This document shows positions 5,263-5,406 of a stretch of 5,406 nucleotides of DNA, in pieces (positions within the stretch are counted from its first letter, which is position 1; each line of letters begins with the position of its first letter). The stretch spans positions 1-5,406 of the forward strand of contig URTO01000157.1 in NCBI GenBank assembly GCA_900550745.1, read 5' to 3'. The DNA comes from an uncultured Desulfovibrio sp. GTDB lineage: Bacteria; Desulfobacterota; Desulfovibrionia; Desulfovibrionales; Desulfovibrionaceae. Made by a program: the position numbers and the translations under genes. Below the pieces are notes generated by a model that saw only the letters and a program-made list of their open reading frames with translations, was not told the origin of the DNA and ran no database searches.

Positions 5263-5406
5263 TCACCAATCCTAGCAAAACGACTCCTTCCCTTCACGGG
5301 TTTTCTGCTTTATCGAACCCCTGTCTGGCGCTTTCCCTTGCCATACAAAACAGTCTGGTTCAGGCTCCCGATTAAGCCATAATGGATGGGCACAAGAGCT
5401 ATGTCA
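5263..5406. other. right-edge intergenic sequence
   Basis: No supportable gene. The stretch is pyrimidine-rich at first and carries two more TTCCCTT-type tracts (5288-5294 and 5333-5339), each able to pair with the purine arm at 5207-5218. AGCAAAAC (about 5273-5281) and GTTTTCTGCT (5300-5309) could form a weak stem. CATAAT (5378-5383) resembles a -10 box without a convincing -35. The next gene presumably starts beyond the window. Confidence 0.4.

Noticed and set aside
3767..5278. 503-codon open frame on the - strand opposite the aminopeptidase gene
   Set aside because: It is longer than the real gene but is antisense to conserved M18 motifs, has no family resemblance, and arises from the codon bias of the + strand.
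5326..5341. sigma-54-like promoter TGGCGC...TTGC
   Set aside because: The GG to GC distance is 11 rather than the required 10 bases, which normally abolishes activity, and no activator site or gene is seen downstream within the window.
5382..5406. ATG starting a frame (MDGHKSYV) that runs off the right edge
   Set aside because: There is no Shine-Dalgarno and there are only eight codons, too little to support a gene.
1..5406. tRNA, rRNA or CRISPR array
   Set aside because: No cloverleaf with a TTCGA-type arm, no rRNA-like stretch and no regularly spaced repeat-spacer pattern was seen. The 10-bp repeats at 21-50 are protein-binding boxes.

Overview
The window comes from a GC-rich bacterium that makes selenoproteins. 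Gene style, the SelA / M18 peptidase content and the MraZ-type operator would fit a Desulfovibrio-like member of the Desulfobacterota, but nothing here proves the taxon. Three complete genes lie on the + strand: folC (folate polyglutamylation), selA (selenocysteine synthase) and an M18-family zinc aminopeptidase. The coding parts are GC-rich. The gaps at about 88-132 and 1889-2276 are strikingly AT-rich.

Layout. Positions 1-90 look like the control region of a leftward gene that starts just outside the window. Three 10-bp repeats reading AAAGTGGN on the - strand match the operator of MraZ, so mraZ and the division/cell-wall (dcw) cluster probably begin beyond the left edge. Positions 227-415 hold a decayed piece of a DUF711/UPF0210 (PFL-family) gene. 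folC follows (592-1857), with a GC-rich hairpin before its ribosome binding site. The 419-bp folC-selA gap holds a 121-bp near-palindrome that looks like a MITE or IS-derived element (1872-1992). After it comes an imperfectly duplicated block, whose second copy ends 15 bp before selA. selA (2277-3683) has no visible Shine-Dalgarno, but a 12-codon ORF overlaps its start codon by ATGA. A 116-bp gap with a strong hairpin leads to the aminopeptidase gene (3800-5188), which has a good ribosome binding site. The last 218 bp contain a large perfect inverted repeat that folds as a three-way junction, then pyrimidine-rich sequence with no supportable gene.

The three genes do not form an obvious pathway. 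They are cytoplasmic housekeeping functions (one-carbon cofactor retention, selenocysteine-tRNA synthesis, peptide turnover) on one strand with long gaps, so they may be separate transcription units. selB, the common partner of selA, is not next to it. I see no convincing new multi-gene system. The most unusual material is non-coding: the folC-selA gap and the structure after the peptidase gene.
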